From assembly GCA_041859375.1 (NCBI GenBank), contig JBHEKP010000005.1:1-18971 (forward strand): a stretch of 18,971 bases of DNA. The letters run 5' to 3'. The translations under genes and the position numbers were made by a program. The notes under the pieces are model-generated. The model saw nothing but the letters and a program-made list of their open reading frames with translations. It had not been told where the DNA came from and ran no database searches. Positions 1-7,283 of this stretch are shown piece after piece. Position 1 is the first letter of the stretch; every line of letters starts with the position of its first letter. The DNA is from JBHEKP01 sp041859375 (lineage in GTDB: Bacteria; Hydrogenedentota; Hydrogenedentia; Hydrogenedentales; CAITNO01).

Positions 1-48
1 GGGAAAGGGCTTAGGCCACACCCCTAACCCAGGGGCCAACCGTTGCAC

Positions 49-78
49 TTACTATATGAACTCGCGCTGTGGTATACT
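49..78 (+). promoter_or_regulatory. Possible promoter for the hflX operon
   Basis: A -10 hexamer TATACT lies at 73-78 with a weak -35 TTACTA at 49-54, spacer 18. A better-looking TTGCAC at 43-48 sits too far upstream (24 bp). Transcription would start near 85, about 27 nt before the chosen hflX start. This position argues against the longer reading that begins at 43, because that start would lie upstream of the transcript. Confidence 0.4.
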
Positions 79-111
79 TTGCGGCGAACGAAGAGGGATT
101 ATCGACAGGTT

Positions 112-1413
112 ATGACGGAACAGCAGTTGATTAACATACCGCGGCCGCCGGTGGTGGAGAGGGCGATGCTGGTGCGGGTGGCGCTGCCGGGGGACAGCGA
201 TTTTGCGGTGGAGGAGTCGCTGGAGGAGCTGCGCGAGCTGGCGTGGACGGCGGGGGCGGAGTGTGTGGTGACGCTGGTGCAGCGGCGCGACAGGCCGAAC
301 CCGGCGATGCTGGTGGGGGCGGGGAAGATTGAGGAGATGAAGGGGGTGATTGCGGAGAAGGAGATTGAGGTTGTCATTGTTGATTCGGATCTGACGCCGG
401 CGCAGGGGAGCAAGCTTGAGAAGGAGCTTGAGGTGAAGGTGGTGGACCGGACGCAGCTTATTTTGGACATTTTCGCGCAGCGGGCGCAGACGCGGGAGGG
501 GCGGCAGCAGGTGGAGCTGGCGCAGTTGCAGTATCTGCTGCCGCGGCTGGCGGGGCGGGGTTCGGTGATGCGTCAGCAGGGGGGCATCGGGGTGCGCGGG
601 CCGGGGGAGCAGAAGCTGGAGGTGGACCGGCGGGTGATCCGCGACCGGATTGCGCGGCTGAAGTCGGACCTTGAGGAGGTGCGCGGGGACCGGCGGGTGC
701 AGCGGAAGCGGCGGGGCGGGGGGGGCACGGCGACGGCGGCGCTGGTGGGCTACACGAACGCGGGGAAGTCGTCGCTGCTGAACGCGCTGACGGGGGCGGG
801 GGCCTTTGCGGAGGACAAGCTGTTTGCGACGCTGGACCCGCTGGTGCGCCGCTGCGCGCTGCCGGGGGGCGGCGAGGTGCTGCTGGCGGACACGGTGGGT
901 TTTGTGCGGCGGCTGCCGCACACGCTGGTGGCGGCGTTCCGGGCGACGCTGGAGGAGGTGAAGGAGGCGGATTTGCTGCTGCTGGTGGCGGACGCGTCGC
1001 ACCCGGCGATGGAGGAGCACATCCAGACGGTGCGGCGGGTGCTGGAGGAGATTGGCGCGGCGGCAGTGCCGATCATCAAGGTGTTCAACAAGACGGACCT
1101 GGTTTCGCGGGAGCATGCGGCGGCGCTGTGCTCGGACCGGGAGCCGTCGGTGGCGGTGTCGGCGCGGACGGGGGCGGGCCTGGAGGGGCTGCTGGGGGCG
1201 GTGGAGGGGCATCTTTCGGGGCTGCGGACGCATCTGCGGCTGCGGGTGCCCCAGGAGCGGGCGGGGCTGGCGGCGCGCATCCACGAGCACGGGCGCACCA
1301 TCAGCCGGGACTATGACGGCAACGACATCCTGCTGGAGGTGGAGGTGGACGCGGCCTTTGCGGGCCAGCTTGCGCCCTTTGTGGTGAAACCGCGCAGGGG
1401 TGGGCGGAAGTGA
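112..1413 (+). CDS. hflX: GTPase HflX (ribosome-splitting GTPase)
   Basis: This 433-residue protein has the full HflX layout and the usual family length. An N-terminal nucleotide-binding domain carries the glycine-rich GGIGVRGPGEQKLE signature and a basic coiled linker, followed by the GTPase domain: P-loop GYTNAGKSS at 213-221, DTVGF at 260-264 and NKTD at 326-329, with an SARTG G5 motif after it. HflX proteins bind the large ribosomal subunit and rescue stalled or hibernating ribosomes, notably in stress. I chose the ATG at 112 because it gives the normal N-terminus and follows the likely promoter; an upstream TTG at 43 is in frame. The codons are unusually rich in G at third positions, which creates a long antisense open frame. 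The stop overlaps the next start by 4 bp, so it heads an operon. Confidence 0.95.
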   Translation: MTEQQLINIPRPPVVERAMLVRVALPGDSDFAVEESLEELRELAWTAGAECVVTLVQRRDRPNPAMLVGAGKIEEMKGVIAEKEIEVVIVDSDLTPAQGSKLEKELEVKVVDRTQLILDIFAQRAQTREGRQQVELAQLQYLLPRLAGRGSVMRQQGGIGVRGPGEQKLEVDRRVIRDRIARLKSDLEEVRGDRRVQRKRRGGGGTATAALVGYTNAGKSSLLNALTGAGAFAEDKLFATLDPLVRRCALPGGGEVLLADTVGFVRRLPHTLVAAFRATLEEVKEADLLLLVADASHPAMEEHIQTVRRVLEEIGAAAVPIIKVFNKTDLVSREHAAALCSDREPSVAVSARTGAGLEGLLGAVEGHLSGLRTHLRLRVPQERAGLAARIHEHGRTISRDYDGNDILLEVEVDAAFAGQLAPFVVKPRRGGRK

Positions 1414-2438
1414 CGGGGGGCATCCGGGAGCTTTTGGAGGAGCGCGAGGCGGCGACGCTGCACCCCGCGGCGACGCTGGCGCGGAACAGCGCGGGCCGGG
1501 CCGAGCCGGAGGCGGAGGATCCCTGCCGCACGGCGTTCCAGCGCGACCGGGACCGCATCCTGCACACCAAGGCCTTCCGCCGCCTGAAGCGGAAGACGCA
1601 GGTGTTCCTTTCGCCGGAGGGCGACCATTACCGCACGCGGCTGACGCACACGCTGGAGGTGTCGCAGATTGCGCGGACCATCGCGCGGGCGCTGTTTTTG
1701 AACGAGGACCTGGCGGAGGCGATTTCGCTGGGCCATGATTTGGGCCACACGCCCTTCGGCCACGCGGGGGAGCGTGTGCTGGACCGGGCGCTGGAGGGGG
1801 GCTTCCGCCATTACGAGCAGAGCCTGCGGGTGGTGGACCTGCTGGAGCGCCGCCAGGCGGGGCCGGGCCTGAACCTGACGGCCGAGGTGCGCGACGGCAT
1901 CCTGAACCATTCGCGGGGCAAGGCGATCCTGTTCAACGAGCCCGCGCCCGCGCCGTCCACGCCGGAGGGGCTGGTGGTGAGCCTCGCGGACGCCATCGGC
2001 TACATCAGCCATGACATAGACGACGCGCTCCGCGCGGGGGTGCTCCGGCTGGAGGACCTGCCCGCCGACGCGGTGGCCGTGCTCGGGCGCAGCACCTCGG
2101 ACCGGATAGACCGGATGGTCGTCGGCGTGATTGAGGGCAGCCGGGACGGGGTGGTCGGGGTGGTTCCCGAAATCCGGGAGGCGATGGTGGCGCTGCGGGG
2201 CCACATGTACGCGCACATATACCCCTGCGCGGCGATTGACACGGAAATCAAGAAGGCGGAGCGCATGCTCGCGGAGCTTTTCGACCACCTGCTGGCCCAC
2301 CCCGCGGAGGGGTCCGCGGACCATGAGCCGGCGGACTCCCCGGCGCGCCGCACCGCCGACTTTGTGGCGGGCATGACCGACGAGTACGCCATGCAGCTGT
2401 ACCGTCAGCTTCTTCTCCCCAACCCATGGCGGGGATAG
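1410..2438 (+). CDS. dgt: dGTP triphosphohydrolase-like protein (HD domain)
   Basis: This 342-residue enzyme belongs to the Dgt family, which cleaves dGTP or other dNTPs to the nucleoside plus triphosphate and so controls dNTP pools. The family signature RDRILHTKAFRRLKRKTQVF sits at about 46-65. The HD metal site is visible as H80 (in RLTHTLEV), H109-D110 (in GHDLGHTPFGHAGE) and D194 (in SLADAIGY). The start is a GTG whose last two bases begin the hflX TGA stop, a classic translational-coupling overlap, and its 3' end overlaps the next gene by 13 bp. The next gene is a purine nucleoside phosphorylase, which could use the deoxyguanosine released here. The family is sure; strict dGTP preference is not visible from sequence. 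Confidence 0.9.
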   Translation: MTGGIRELLEEREAATLHPAATLARNSAGRAEPEAEDPCRTAFQRDRDRILHTKAFRRLKRKTQVFLSPEGDHYRTRLTHTLEVSQIARTIARALFLNEDLAEAISLGHDLGHTPFGHAGERVLDRALEGGFRHYEQSLRVVDLLERRQAGPGLNLTAEVRDGILNHSRGKAILFNEPAPAPSTPEGLVVSLADAIGYISHDIDDALRAGVLRLEDLPADAVAVLGRSTSDRIDRMVVGVIEGSRDGVVGVVPEIREAMVALRGHMYAHIYPCAAIDTEIKKAERMLAELFDHLLAHPAEGSADHEPADSPARRTADFVAGMTDEYAMQLYRQLLLPNPWRG

Positions 2439-3127
2439 GCGCGGACACCGCCGTGGTGACCGGATCGGGCATGGACCCCGCGGGCCTGCTGGATCATGTG
2501 CGCGCCGAAGTCCCCTTTTCCGAAGTGCCCGGCCTGGCCCCGCCGGGCGTGCCGGGCCACGCGGGCCGCTTCCTTTTCGGCGACTGCGCGGGCAGGCCGC
2601 TGGTTGTCCAGTCGGGCCGGGTCCACCTCTACGAGGGCCACGGGCCGGAGACGGTGGCCCGCGCGGTGGAGGCGCTGCGCGGGTGGGGGGTGCGCCGGAT
2701 TCTCTTCCTCACCGCCGCGGGCGGGCTGGGGGCGGGGCTGCGGCCCGGCGAGCTGGTGGCGGTGCGCGAGGTGTGGCCCTGGCCCTCCCTGCGCCACGGG
2801 TTCCCGCCGCTGCTGCGTCCCGCGCTGGTGCCGGACGGCTGCGACCATGAGGGGGCCTACGCCTGGATGGCGGGGCCCAACTATGAAACCCGCGCCGAAA
2901 TCGCCGCGCTGCGCCGGTCGGGCGCGCTGGTGGTGGGCATGAGCCTGCCCGCCGAGCTTGCCGCCTGCGCGCGCCTGGGCGTGGAAAGCGCGGCGGTGGC
3001 CTGCGTGGCCAACCTCTGCGGCGCGCCGGAAAAGCTCACCCACACCGGCGTGGTGGCGGTGATGGAAAGGGCCTCGGCGCGGCTGCCGCGCTGGCTGCGG
3101 GAGACGCCGCCCTGGGGGCGCGGCTGA
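2426..3127 (+). CDS. Purine nucleoside phosphorylase, short form
   Basis: This is a 233-residue member of the trimeric PNP/MTAP family, which splits purine nucleosides with phosphate to give the free base and sugar-1-phosphate. Visible motifs are the N-terminal phosphate loop VTGSGM (11-16), GRVHLYEGH (64-72), LTAAGGL (95-101), AGPNYETRAEI (149-159) and VGMSLPAE (170-177). E154 and N196 match the purine-binding Glu and Asn of the family. It is about 40 residues shorter than usual: the central block that normally carries the asparagine/NPL loop and the MSDAYD segment is missing between about 115 and 145. The start overlaps dgt by 13 bp, so translation is probably coupled. A salvage role after Dgt is plausible; activity of this compact form is uncertain. 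Confidence 0.8.
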   Translation: MAGIGADTAVVTGSGMDPAGLLDHVRAEVPFSEVPGLAPPGVPGHAGRFLFGDCAGRPLVVQSGRVHLYEGHGPETVARAVEALRGWGVRRILFLTAAGGLGAGLRPGELVAVREVWPWPSLRHGFPPLLRPALVPDGCDHEGAYAWMAGPNYETRAEIAALRRSGALVVGMSLPAELAACARLGVESAAVACVANLCGAPEKLTHTGVVAVMERASARLPRWLRETPPWGRG

Positions 3128-3131
3128 GGCC

Positions 3132-3164
3132 GCCGCGCCGGACACTTGCGCCGGGCGGCGCGGC
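3132..3164 (+). terminator. Possible weak intrinsic terminator after the hflX operon
   Basis: GCCGCGCCG (3132-3140) pairs perfectly with CGGCGCGGC (3156-3164) around a 15-nt loop. Only a short run of four T follows, ten bases later (3174-3177). The hairpin lies directly after the PNP stop, but the poor T-run makes efficiency doubtful. It overlaps the candidate promoter of the next gene. Confidence 0.35.
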
Positions 3165-3174
3165 AGGGTAATGT
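3146..3174 (+). promoter_or_regulatory. Candidate promoter for the Gfo/Idh-AKR-TlpA group
   Basis: TTGCGC (3146-3151) is followed after 17 bp by TAATGT (3169-3174). The -35 form recurs before other genes in this window (13321 and 15934). Transcription would begin near 3181, giving a leader of about 70 nt that contains a CCCGCCC/GGGCGGG hairpin (3179-3185 with 3197-3203). Confidence 0.45.
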
Positions 3175-3250
3175 TTTCCCCGCCCGTTCCGGAAGAGGGC
3201 GGGCTGGCAAAGGGCAAACCGTGGACGGCGCGCCGTCCGGGAGAAACGAC

Positions 3251-4237
3251 ATGGCCGGAAAAATCCGCTGGGGCATCATGGGCACCGGGTCCATCGCGCA
3301 CAAGATGGTGGAGGGGCTGAGGGTCCTGCCCGACGCGGAGGTGGCCGCGGTGGGATCGCGCAGCCGGGGGGGCGCGGACGCCTTCGCCGACGAATACGGC
3401 ATCCCCCGCCGCCACGGCGACTACGAATCCCTCGCCGCCGACCCGGAGGTGGACGTGGTTTACGTCGCCTCGCCCCATTCGTGCCACCGGGCCAACACCC
3501 TGCTCGCGCTTGAGGGCGGCAAGGCGGTGCTCTGCGAGAAGCCCTTCGCCATCAACCGGCGCGAGGCGGAGGAGATGGTGGCCGTGGCGCGGGCGAAGAA
3601 CCTCTTTCTCATGGAGGCCATGTGGACCCGTTTCCTCCCCGTCCTGGTCCGGGTGCGGGAATGGCTCCGGGAAGGGCGCATCGGCGTGCCGCTGATGGTT
3701 TCCGCCGATTTCGGGTTCCAGGCGGATTTTGATCCCCTGAGCAGGCTTTTCGACCCCGAATTCGGCGGCGGCGCCCTGCTCGACGTGGGCGTGTACGCCG
3801 TGTCCTTCGCCGCCATGGTCTTCGGCGAGGCGCCCGACCGCATCGCGGGGCTGGACCAGAAATGCCCCTCTGGCGTGGACGGGCTCAACGGGGCGGTGCT
3901 GGGGTATCCCTGCGGCGGGCTGGCGCTCGTGTCCAGCGCGGTGCGCGCGAACACCCCGCAGGAGGCGAGAATCACCGGCACGGAGGGATCCATCCACCTG
4001 CCCGGCCCCTTCTGGTGCGGCACACGGGCGGTGCTCACCGCGGGGGACGGGGCTCCTGAGGAGCACGCCCTGCCCTTTGAGGGCAACGGCTACAACTGCC
4101 AGGCCCGCGAGGTGATGGACTGCATCCGCGCCGGAAGGACGGAAAGCGCCGTCATGCCCTGGGCGGAAACCCTGTCCGTCATGGAAACCATGGACCGGAT
4201 GCGCGCCCAGTGGGGCCTGAAATACCCGATGGAATAA
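3251..4237 (+). CDS. Gfo/Idh/MocA-family oxidoreductase
   Basis: This 328-residue NAD(P)-dependent dehydrogenase starts with a Rossmann fold (GIMGTGSIA, 8-16) and carries the family's EKP motif at 96-98. MEAMWTRFLP (121-130) and GGGALLDVGVY (172-182) resemble the dihydrodiol dehydrogenase-like branch; D178 and Y182 sit where that branch has its acid-base tyrosine region. Such enzymes oxidise or reduce sugars, inositols and related polyols in the cytoplasm; the substrate cannot be told here. The ATG at 3251 is preceded by GGGAGA at 3239-3244 and gives the normal N-terminus; an upstream in-frame start (3146) would add 35 residues with no family match. The next gene, an aldo/keto reductase, follows after 33 bp, so both probably act in one sugar pathway. 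Confidence 0.85.
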   Translation: MAGKIRWGIMGTGSIAHKMVEGLRVLPDAEVAAVGSRSRGGADAFADEYGIPRRHGDYESLAADPEVDVVYVASPHSCHRANTLLALEGGKAVLCEKPFAINRREAEEMVAVARAKNLFLMEAMWTRFLPVLVRVREWLREGRIGVPLMVSADFGFQADFDPLSRLFDPEFGGGALLDVGVYAVSFAAMVFGEAPDRIAGLDQKCPSGVDGLNGAVLGYPCGGLALVSSAVRANTPQEARITGTEGSIHLPGPFWCGTRAVLTAGDGAPEEHALPFEGNGYNCQAREVMDCIRAGRTESAVMPWAETLSVMETMDRMRAQWGLKYPME

Positions 4238-4270
4238 CGGCCGCCGCCGCGCGGAGGGAAGGAGACGACC

Positions 4271-5227
4271 ATGGTTTACGGAACGGTGCCCGGCGTGGAC
4301 AAGCCGGTGTCGCGGCTGGTGCAGGGCGCGATCATGCTGTCCCCCGAAACGGAGGCGGAAAACTTCGCCCTTCTCGACGCGGTGTTCGCGGCGGGGTGCA
4401 ACACCTTCGACACGGCCCACATCTACGGCAACGGCGATTCGGAGCGCGTGCTGGGCCGGTGGGTTAACGCGCGGGGCGTCCGCGAAAAGGTGGTCATCCT
4501 CGACAAGGGCGCCCACCACAACGCGGACCGCAGGCGGGTCACCCCTTGGGACATCACCGCGGACATCCACGACTCGCTGGCAAGGCTGAAAACCGGCTAC
4601 ATCGACCTGTACCTGCTCCACCGCGACGATCCCTCCGTGCCGGTGGGGCCGATTGTGGAAACGCTGAACGAGCACCGGGCGGCGGGGCGCATCCGCGCCT
4701 TCGGCGGATCGAACTGGCGCGCGGAGCGCATCGCGGATGCCAACGCTTACGCCGCCGCCCGCGGGTTGATTCCCTTCGCCGCGTCGAGCCCCCATTTCAG
4801 CCTCGCCGAGCAGATCCAGGCCCCCTGGGACGACTGCATCAGCATCACCGGACCCCGGGCCGCCGAGCGCGGCTGGTATGAGGAAACGGCGATGCCCCTC
4901 TTCTGCTGGTCCAGCCTGGCGGGGGGATGGTTCAGCGGGCGGCTCACACGGCAGAACCGCGCGGACCACGCCGACATGCTCTATATGTACTGCTACGGCA
5001 GCGGTGAAAACTTCACCCGGCTGGAGCGCGCCGCCGAACTGGGCCGGGAAAAGGGCCTTTCCACCGCGCAGATCGCCCTGGCTTATGTGCTGGGCCGGCC
5101 GATGAACGCCTTTCCCCTCGTGGCGGCGTACACCCCGGACGAATTCCGCGCCCTTGCGGAGGTTGTCGAAGTGAAACTCAGCCCGGCCGAACAGGCCTGG
5201 CTCAACCTGGAAAGGGATGACCGCTGA
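4271..5227 (+). CDS. Aldo/keto reductase
   Basis: This 318-residue TIM-barrel oxidoreductase keeps the complete catalytic tetrad of the family: D47 and Y52 (in FDTAHIYG), K79 (in ILDKG) and H117 (in LYLLHRDD). The FGGSNW motif near 148 corresponds to the NADPH-side segment of the family. Members reduce aldehydes, ketones and sugars with NADPH. A strong ribosome site, GGAAGGAG (4257-4264), precedes the ATG by 6 bases. It lies 33 bp behind a Gfo/Idh dehydrogenase and overlaps the following thioredoxin-like gene by 11 bp, so it is the middle gene of a three-gene unit. The middle of the protein shows a WYEE...FCWSSLAGGWFSG segment common in environmental AKRs. The substrate is unknown. Confidence 0.88.
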   Translation: MVYGTVPGVDKPVSRLVQGAIMLSPETEAENFALLDAVFAAGCNTFDTAHIYGNGDSERVLGRWVNARGVREKVVILDKGAHHNADRRRVTPWDITADIHDSLARLKTGYIDLYLLHRDDPSVPVGPIVETLNEHRAAGRIRAFGGSNWRAERIADANAYAAARGLIPFAASSPHFSLAEQIQAPWDDCISITGPRAAERGWYEETAMPLFCWSSLAGGWFSGRLTRQNRADHADMLYMYCYGSGENFTRLERAAELGREKGLSTAQIALAYVLGRPMNAFPLVAAYTPDEFRALAEVVEVKLSPAEQAWLNLERDDR

Positions 5228-5810
5228 CATGGAAGAACAGGGCCAGGCGACACCCCCCGCGCCCGCCCCGGCGGGGAGGGGTTTCTTCAGGGACCGGCTG
5301 GGGCAGGCGGTCATCGTCCTGCTGGGCGCCTTGGTGGTTGGCCTCTATTTCGGCGGCCTGCTGCGGCTGCCCCACCCGCTGGAGGGCATGCCCGCAAAGA
5401 CCTTCAAACTCGTTTCGCTTGACGGCGTGGAAACCGACATGGCCGCCCATTTGGGAAAGGATGCGGTCCTCCTCGACTTTTGGGCCGTGTGGTGCCCGCC
5501 CTGCCGCCGGTCCATGCCCGCGCTCGCGGAACTCCACCGGGAATTCGCCCCGCAGGGGCTGGTGGTTTACGCCGTCAACCAGGGGGATTCGGCGGAGGCC
5601 GTCCGCGCCTTTCTTGAAAAGGAGGGGGTGGACGCGCCGGTGCTGCTCGATCCCGACGGTGTCGCCGGCAACCGCTACGGCGTCACCGGCATTCCCCAGA
5701 TTGTGGTCATAAACCGGCAGGGGCTGGTTTCCATGGTTCAGGCGGGCTATGGATTCGGCACAGAATGGCGCATCCGCCGGGCCGTCAAAAAGGCGCTGGC
5801 GGGCGGCTGA
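5217..5810 (+). CDS. Membrane-anchored TlpA-like thioredoxin-fold protein
   Basis: This 197-residue protein has a short polar Pro/Ala-rich N-terminus, one hydrophobic helix (about 30-50) and then a TlpA/ResA-type thioredoxin domain on the outer face. The redox motif is WCPPC at 92-96 and the conserved cis-proline is P160 in VTGIPQ. Such proteins reduce or exchange disulfides of exported proteins, for example in cytochrome maturation, or act in peroxide defence. The start is uncertain: ATG 5217 overlaps the upstream stop by 11 bp and has GGAAAGGG directly before it, while ATG 5229 lies 12 bases after the same purine run; the domain is the same either way. No partner redox gene is nearby, so the client is unknown. 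Confidence 0.85.
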   Translation: MTADMEEQGQATPPAPAPAGRGFFRDRLGQAVIVLLGALVVGLYFGGLLRLPHPLEGMPAKTFKLVSLDGVETDMAAHLGKDAVLLDFWAVWCPPCRRSMPALAELHREFAPQGLVVYAVNQGDSAEAVRAFLEKEGVDAPVLLDPDGVAGNRYGVTGIPQIVVINRQGLVSMVQAGYGFGTEWRIRRAVKKALAGG

Positions 5811-5822
5811 ACCGGCCCCGGA

Positions 5823-5852
5823 CTGGAAGAAGGCCGGTAAACCGTTTAAAAT
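5823..5852 (+). promoter_or_regulatory. Possible promoter for the GH30/ankyrin pair
   Basis: A weak -35 CTGGAA (5823-5828) lies 18 bp before TAAAAT (5847-5852). A 7-bp inverted repeat ACCGGCC/GGCCGGT (5811-5817 with 5832-5838) overlaps it and may be part of an upstream transcript end, but there is no T-run. The AT-rich stretch stands out from its surroundings. Confidence 0.3.
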
Positions 5853-5884
5853 GCCACTTCGTTGTCCATGAGAAAGGAAATTAG

Positions 5885-7264
5885 ATGAGGTCTGTTTGTC
5901 TGACACTGCTGGCGCTTGCCGCCGCCTCCACCGCGTGGGCCGGAGAAAAGGTGGAGGTGTGGATGTCCACCCAGGACGGTGCGAAAAGCCTGACGCGGGA
6001 AAAGGACCTGGAATTCGGGAAGGTGAAAAAGACCAAGGACCCGGTGATCACCCTGAGCACGGACAAGACCCTCCAGTCCATTGTCGGCCTGGGCGCGTCG
6101 CTGGAGCATTCCACCTGCGAGAACCTCACCAAGCTGCCCCCCGACCAGCGGGAGGAGGTCATAGAAAAACTGGTCAGCCCGGACAAGGGCATCGGCATGA
6201 ACCTGATGCGCGTGTGCATCGGCACCTCGGACTTCACCGGGGAGCCCTACTACACCTACAACGACCTGCCCGAGGGGCAGACCGATCCCGAACTGGCCGG
6301 TTTCTCCATTGAGAAGGACAAGGCCTATGTGCTCCCCGTGATCAAGACGGCCCTTGCCAAGAATCCCGACCTGCTCATCTTCGCATCGCCCTGGAGCCCG
6401 CCCGCCTGGATGAAAACCAGCGGCAAGCTGGGCACGGGCAAGCTCAAACCGGAATTTTACGGCGCGTGGGCGAATTACCTGCTCAAGTTCATCCGCGCCT
6501 ACGAGGCCGAGGGCGTCCCGATTTACGCGATCACCGTGCAAAACGAGCCGAACATGTCGCACCCTGACTATCCCACCACCCTCTGGAACGGCGAGGAGCA
6601 GCGCGACTTCATCCGGGATCATCTCGGCCCCCTGTTCCGCGACAACAACGTGAAGACGCTGGTCTGGTGCTGGGATCACAACTGGAACAATCTCGCCTTC
6701 CCGCGCGCCGTCATGGCCGATCCGCAGGCGGCGCAGTATGTGGACGGCACCGGCTTCCACCTTTACGAGGGCCGGGTGGACGCGCAGACCACCTTCAGGA
6801 ACGAATTCCCCGGCAAGCACATCTATTTCACCGAGGGATCGGTGTTCCGCGCGGGCGGCGCGGTGAAGCTGGCCAACATCCTGCGCAACTGGTCGCGGAC
6901 GTACAGCGGCTGGGTGGTCATGCTCGACGAGCACCAGAAGCCCAACCGCGGCCCCCACACCGCGAGCCCCACCGCCGTTGAACTGCTCGACGACGGGTCG
7001 GTCAGGTACAACTTCGACTATTACATGCAGGGGCAGTTCATGAAATTCATCCGGCGCGGCGCGGTCCAGGTGGAGAGCACCCCCTTCGAGGGGAAGACCC
7101 TCGCCGCCGCGGCCTTCAAGAACCCCGACGGGCGGATGGTGCTGGTGGCGGCCAACGCGGGCCGCGCGGAGGCCTCCTTCGCGGTGGTCCGCGGCGAATC
7201 CATGCTGCGCGCCGAACTGCCCGCGCAGTCCGTCGCCACCTACCTGTGGACGCCGGAAAACTGA
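5885..7264 (+). CDS. Secreted GH30-type glycoside hydrolase
   Basis: This 459-residue protein begins with a signal peptide (basic start, hydrophobic core, likely cut after STAWA at residue 19). The body is a GH30-like (beta/alpha)8 barrel followed by a short beta domain at the C-terminus. The acid/base glutamate is E221 in TVQNEP and the nucleophile is E317 in YFTEGS; SPWSPPAWMK (168-177) and the SIVGLGASLE segment (65-74) are typical of the family. Known members cleave beta-glucosyl, beta-xylosyl or beta-1,6-glucan links outside the cytoplasm; I cannot choose between these. AGAAAGGA shortly before the ATG is a strong ribosome site. The ankyrin gene follows after 19 bp, so the two are probably co-transcribed. 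Confidence 0.88.
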   Translation: MRSVCLTLLALAAASTAWAGEKVEVWMSTQDGAKSLTREKDLEFGKVKKTKDPVITLSTDKTLQSIVGLGASLEHSTCENLTKLPPDQREEVIEKLVSPDKGIGMNLMRVCIGTSDFTGEPYYTYNDLPEGQTDPELAGFSIEKDKAYVLPVIKTALAKNPDLLIFASPWSPPAWMKTSGKLGTGKLKPEFYGAWANYLLKFIRAYEAEGVPIYAITVQNEPNMSHPDYPTTLWNGEEQRDFIRDHLGPLFRDNNVKTLVWCWDHNWNNLAFPRAVMADPQAAQYVDGTGFHLYEGRVDAQTTFRNEFPGKHIYFTEGSVFRAGGAVKLANILRNWSRTYSGWVVMLDEHQKPNRGPHTASPTAVELLDDGSVRYNFDYYMQGQFMKFIRRGAVQVESTPFEGKTLAAAAFKNPDGRMVLVAANAGRAEASFAVVRGESMLRAELPAQSVATYLWTPEN

Positions 7265-7283
7265 CAGACGGAGCATTCACGCG

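Noticed and set aside
21..35. CCCCT/AGGGG hairpin at the window start
   Set aside because: Five-base stem with no T-run and no upstream gene visible; cannot be told from chance.
52..1290. 412-codon open frame antisense to hflX
   Set aside because: It is a shadow of the GC-rich coding strand: low-complexity Arg/His/Pro/Gln protein with no domain, lying opposite a certain gene.
2405..5314. 969-codon open frame on the minus strand
   Set aside because: It runs opposite four well-supported genes, and its protein is His/Arg/Gly/Pro-rich without any recognisable motif, as expected of antisense frames at high GC.
5811..5838. ACCGGCC/GGCCGGT inverted repeat after the TlpA-like gene as terminator
   Set aside because: Only 7 bp with a 14-nt loop and no T-run; too weak to call.
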